This document shows, piece after piece, positions 62,721 to 64,000 of a stretch of DNA of 64,000 nucleotides (its first letter is position 1; each line of letters begins with the position of its first letter). Under the pieces are notes generated by a model, which did not search any database, had not been told where the DNA came from, and saw only the letters and a list, made by a program, of their open reading frames with translations. Position numbers and translations under genes: made by a program. This stretch comes from Acidipila rosea (lineage in GTDB: Bacteria; Acidobacteriota; Terriglobia; Terriglobales; Acidobacteriaceae): NCBI RefSeq assembly GCF_004339725.1, contig NZ_SMGK01000002.1:1083138-1147137 (forward strand), read 5' to 3'.

Positions 62721-63461
62721 TTACTTCTTCTTGCCTGAAGCCTTCTTAGAAGCCTTCAGAGGATCGACCGTGCCGGCTCCCGCAAATCCGCGACGCTCGC
62801 GCGGTGGCGCCTTGGCCTTCGAGATCATCACGTAACCATCCCGTGGACCCGGAACCGCACCCTCAACCATCAAGAGATTCTCTTCGAGGTCGATGCCGCG
62901 AATACGAAGGTTGCGAACCGTCACCCGATCGACGCCCATGTGACCAGGCATTCTCTGTCCAGGGAAGACACGCGAGGGGAACGATGAAGCTCCGATCGAG
63001 CCCTGCACCTGGAACATGTGACCGTGCGACTTGGGACCGCCACCGAAACCATGCCGGCGAACTACACCTGCAAAGCCGCGGCCCTTGCTTGTGCCGATTA
63101 CGTCGACGTACTTCTCATCAGAGAAGATATCGACCAGCACGCGATCTCCCGCCTTGACTCCGTCCTGAGCAGCCTCGCCATCGGACTTCTTTGCCGTCTC
63201 GATGCCCACTTCCTTCATCATCTTGACAGGAGCAGCACTGCTCTTGGCGAAGTGCCCCGCCATCGGCTTGTTGACCTTGGACGACTTCACAAACTCAACG
63301 AGCCCGATCTGCGCGGCGTCATAGCCGTCGACAGCCAAAGTCTTCAACTGAGTGATTACACAAGGACCGGCCTGCAGGACGGTGATCGGGTGAACTTCAC
63401 CCTTCTCGTCGAACACCTGCGTCATGCCGATCTTCTTGCCCAGAATTCCTGTTACTGACAT
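62721..63461 (-). CDS. rplC: Ribosomal protein L3
   Basis: A 246-residue protein near the peptidyl transferase centre. It has GILGKKIGMTQVFDEKGEVH at the start and RVFPGQRMPGHMGVDRVTVR near residue 170. An extra C-terminal stretch of about 30 residues is rich in lysine and glycine. Confidence 0.97.
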   Translation of the reverse strand: MSVTGILGKKIGMTQVFDEKGEVHPITVLQAGPCVITQLKTLAVDGYDAAQIGLVEFVKSSKVNKPMAGHFAKSSAAPVKMMKEVGIETAKKSDGEAAQDGVKAGDRVLVDIFSDEKYVDVIGTSKGRGFAGVVRRHGFGGGPKSHGHMFQVQGSIGASSFPSRVFPGQRMPGHMGVDRVTVRNLRIRGIDLEENLLMVEGAVPGPRDGYVMISKAKAPPRERRGFAGAGTVDPLKASKKASGKKK

Positions 63462-63518
63462 CGTTCTCTCCCCATCATGCCTGCACCGTTTGCGCCGGCA
63501 CTGAAGGCGTTAGCCTGT

Positions 63519-63836
<318 letters not shown>

Positions 63837-63904
63837 CGCTATTCAATCTTTCTCGAGTGAGCGGGCCTGCCTTGAGGCCCACTCACCGGCTTACTTGCTT
63901 GTAT

Positions 63905-64000
63905 TTACTTAATGATTTCAGTGATGGTGCCGGCGCCTACGGTGCGACCGCCTTCGCGGATTGCAAACCTCAGCCCCTTCTCCATCGCCACCGGGGTGTG
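63905..64000 (-). CDS. tuf: Elongation factor Tu, C-terminal fragment (cut by window end)
   Basis: The last 31 residues of EF-Tu, reading [19 protein letters not shown] then AGTITEIIK, the conserved end of domain III. EF-Tu brings aminoacyl-tRNA to the ribosome. Most of the gene lies right of the window. Placement directly before rpsJ matches the str-S10 junction. Confidence 0.95.
   Translation of the reverse strand, partial: HTPVAMEKGLRFAIREGGRTVGAGTITEIIK

Overview
This 64 kb window is chromosomal DNA, about 60% GC by eye, that fits an Acidobacteriota of the Terriglobia/Acidobacteriaceae type. The evidence is an Oar-like TonB-dependent receptor with an N-terminal carboxypeptidase-regulatory domain, an adjacent secreted TPR protein, a meso-DAP-type mur cluster with a PASTA-bearing FtsI, and the ribosomal protein order. 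The genus assignment is inference. No tRNA, rRNA, CRISPR array, insertion sequence or prophage gene was seen.

Layout. (1) 1-2118: the end of an ABC-2 type exporter, a DUF420 (CtaM/YozB-like) membrane protein and a small membrane protein; DUF420 suggests that a cytochrome oxidase locus lies just outside the window. (2) 2176-4007: ssb, a zinc-knuckle microprotein behind a hairpin that covers its Shine-Dalgarno sequence, and an aldo/keto reductase. (3) 4388-9891: a tight six-gene respiratory cluster. It holds a small membrane protein, a single 865-residue polypeptide that fuses a cbb3-type oxidase catalytic subunit (CcoN-like) to a CcoO-like c-heme domain and two CcoP-like c-heme domains, a second small membrane protein, a Tat-exported DsrE-like protein, an orphan ModA-like binding protein and a TsdA-like diheme lipoprotein. 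This is the best candidate for an undescribed system: a one-chain terminal oxidase linked to periplasmic sulfur-compound electron transfer. (4) 9888-16830, minus strand: TPR protein, Oar-like receptor, unknown secreted protein. (5) 16867-21515: a frataxin/CyaY homologue, a family 2 glycosyltransferase, an MscS-family channel and a PAS sensor histidine kinase.

(6) 21659-33713, minus strand: a division and cell-wall (dcw) cluster transcribed mraZ-rsmH-ftsL-ftsI-murE-murF-mraY-murD-ftsW-murG. Three GTGG boxes at exactly 10-bp period upstream of mraZ look like its operator. The cluster stops at murG; murC, murB, ddl, ftsQ, ftsA and ftsZ are not in the window. (7) 33981-46385: DUF2127 protein, M3 oligopeptidase, xseA-glmM, polA with a degenerate proofreading domain, queA, a DUF374 acyltransferase and a NatAB-like ABC exporter. 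(8) 46451-64000, minus strand: the merged S10-spc-alpha ribosomal superoperon from tuf (cut by the window edge) to rplQ, including secY, adk, map, infA, rpmJ and rpoA. It ends at a strong intrinsic terminator.

The superoperon carries unusual non-coding structure: degenerate heptanucleotide repeats in three intergenic gaps, a 30-bp Fur-box-like palindrome between rpmD and rplO, and three tandem hairpins between rpsH and rplF. Several products have extra tails, notably a lysine/alanine-rich histone-H1-like tail on L22 and an acidic tail on RpoA.
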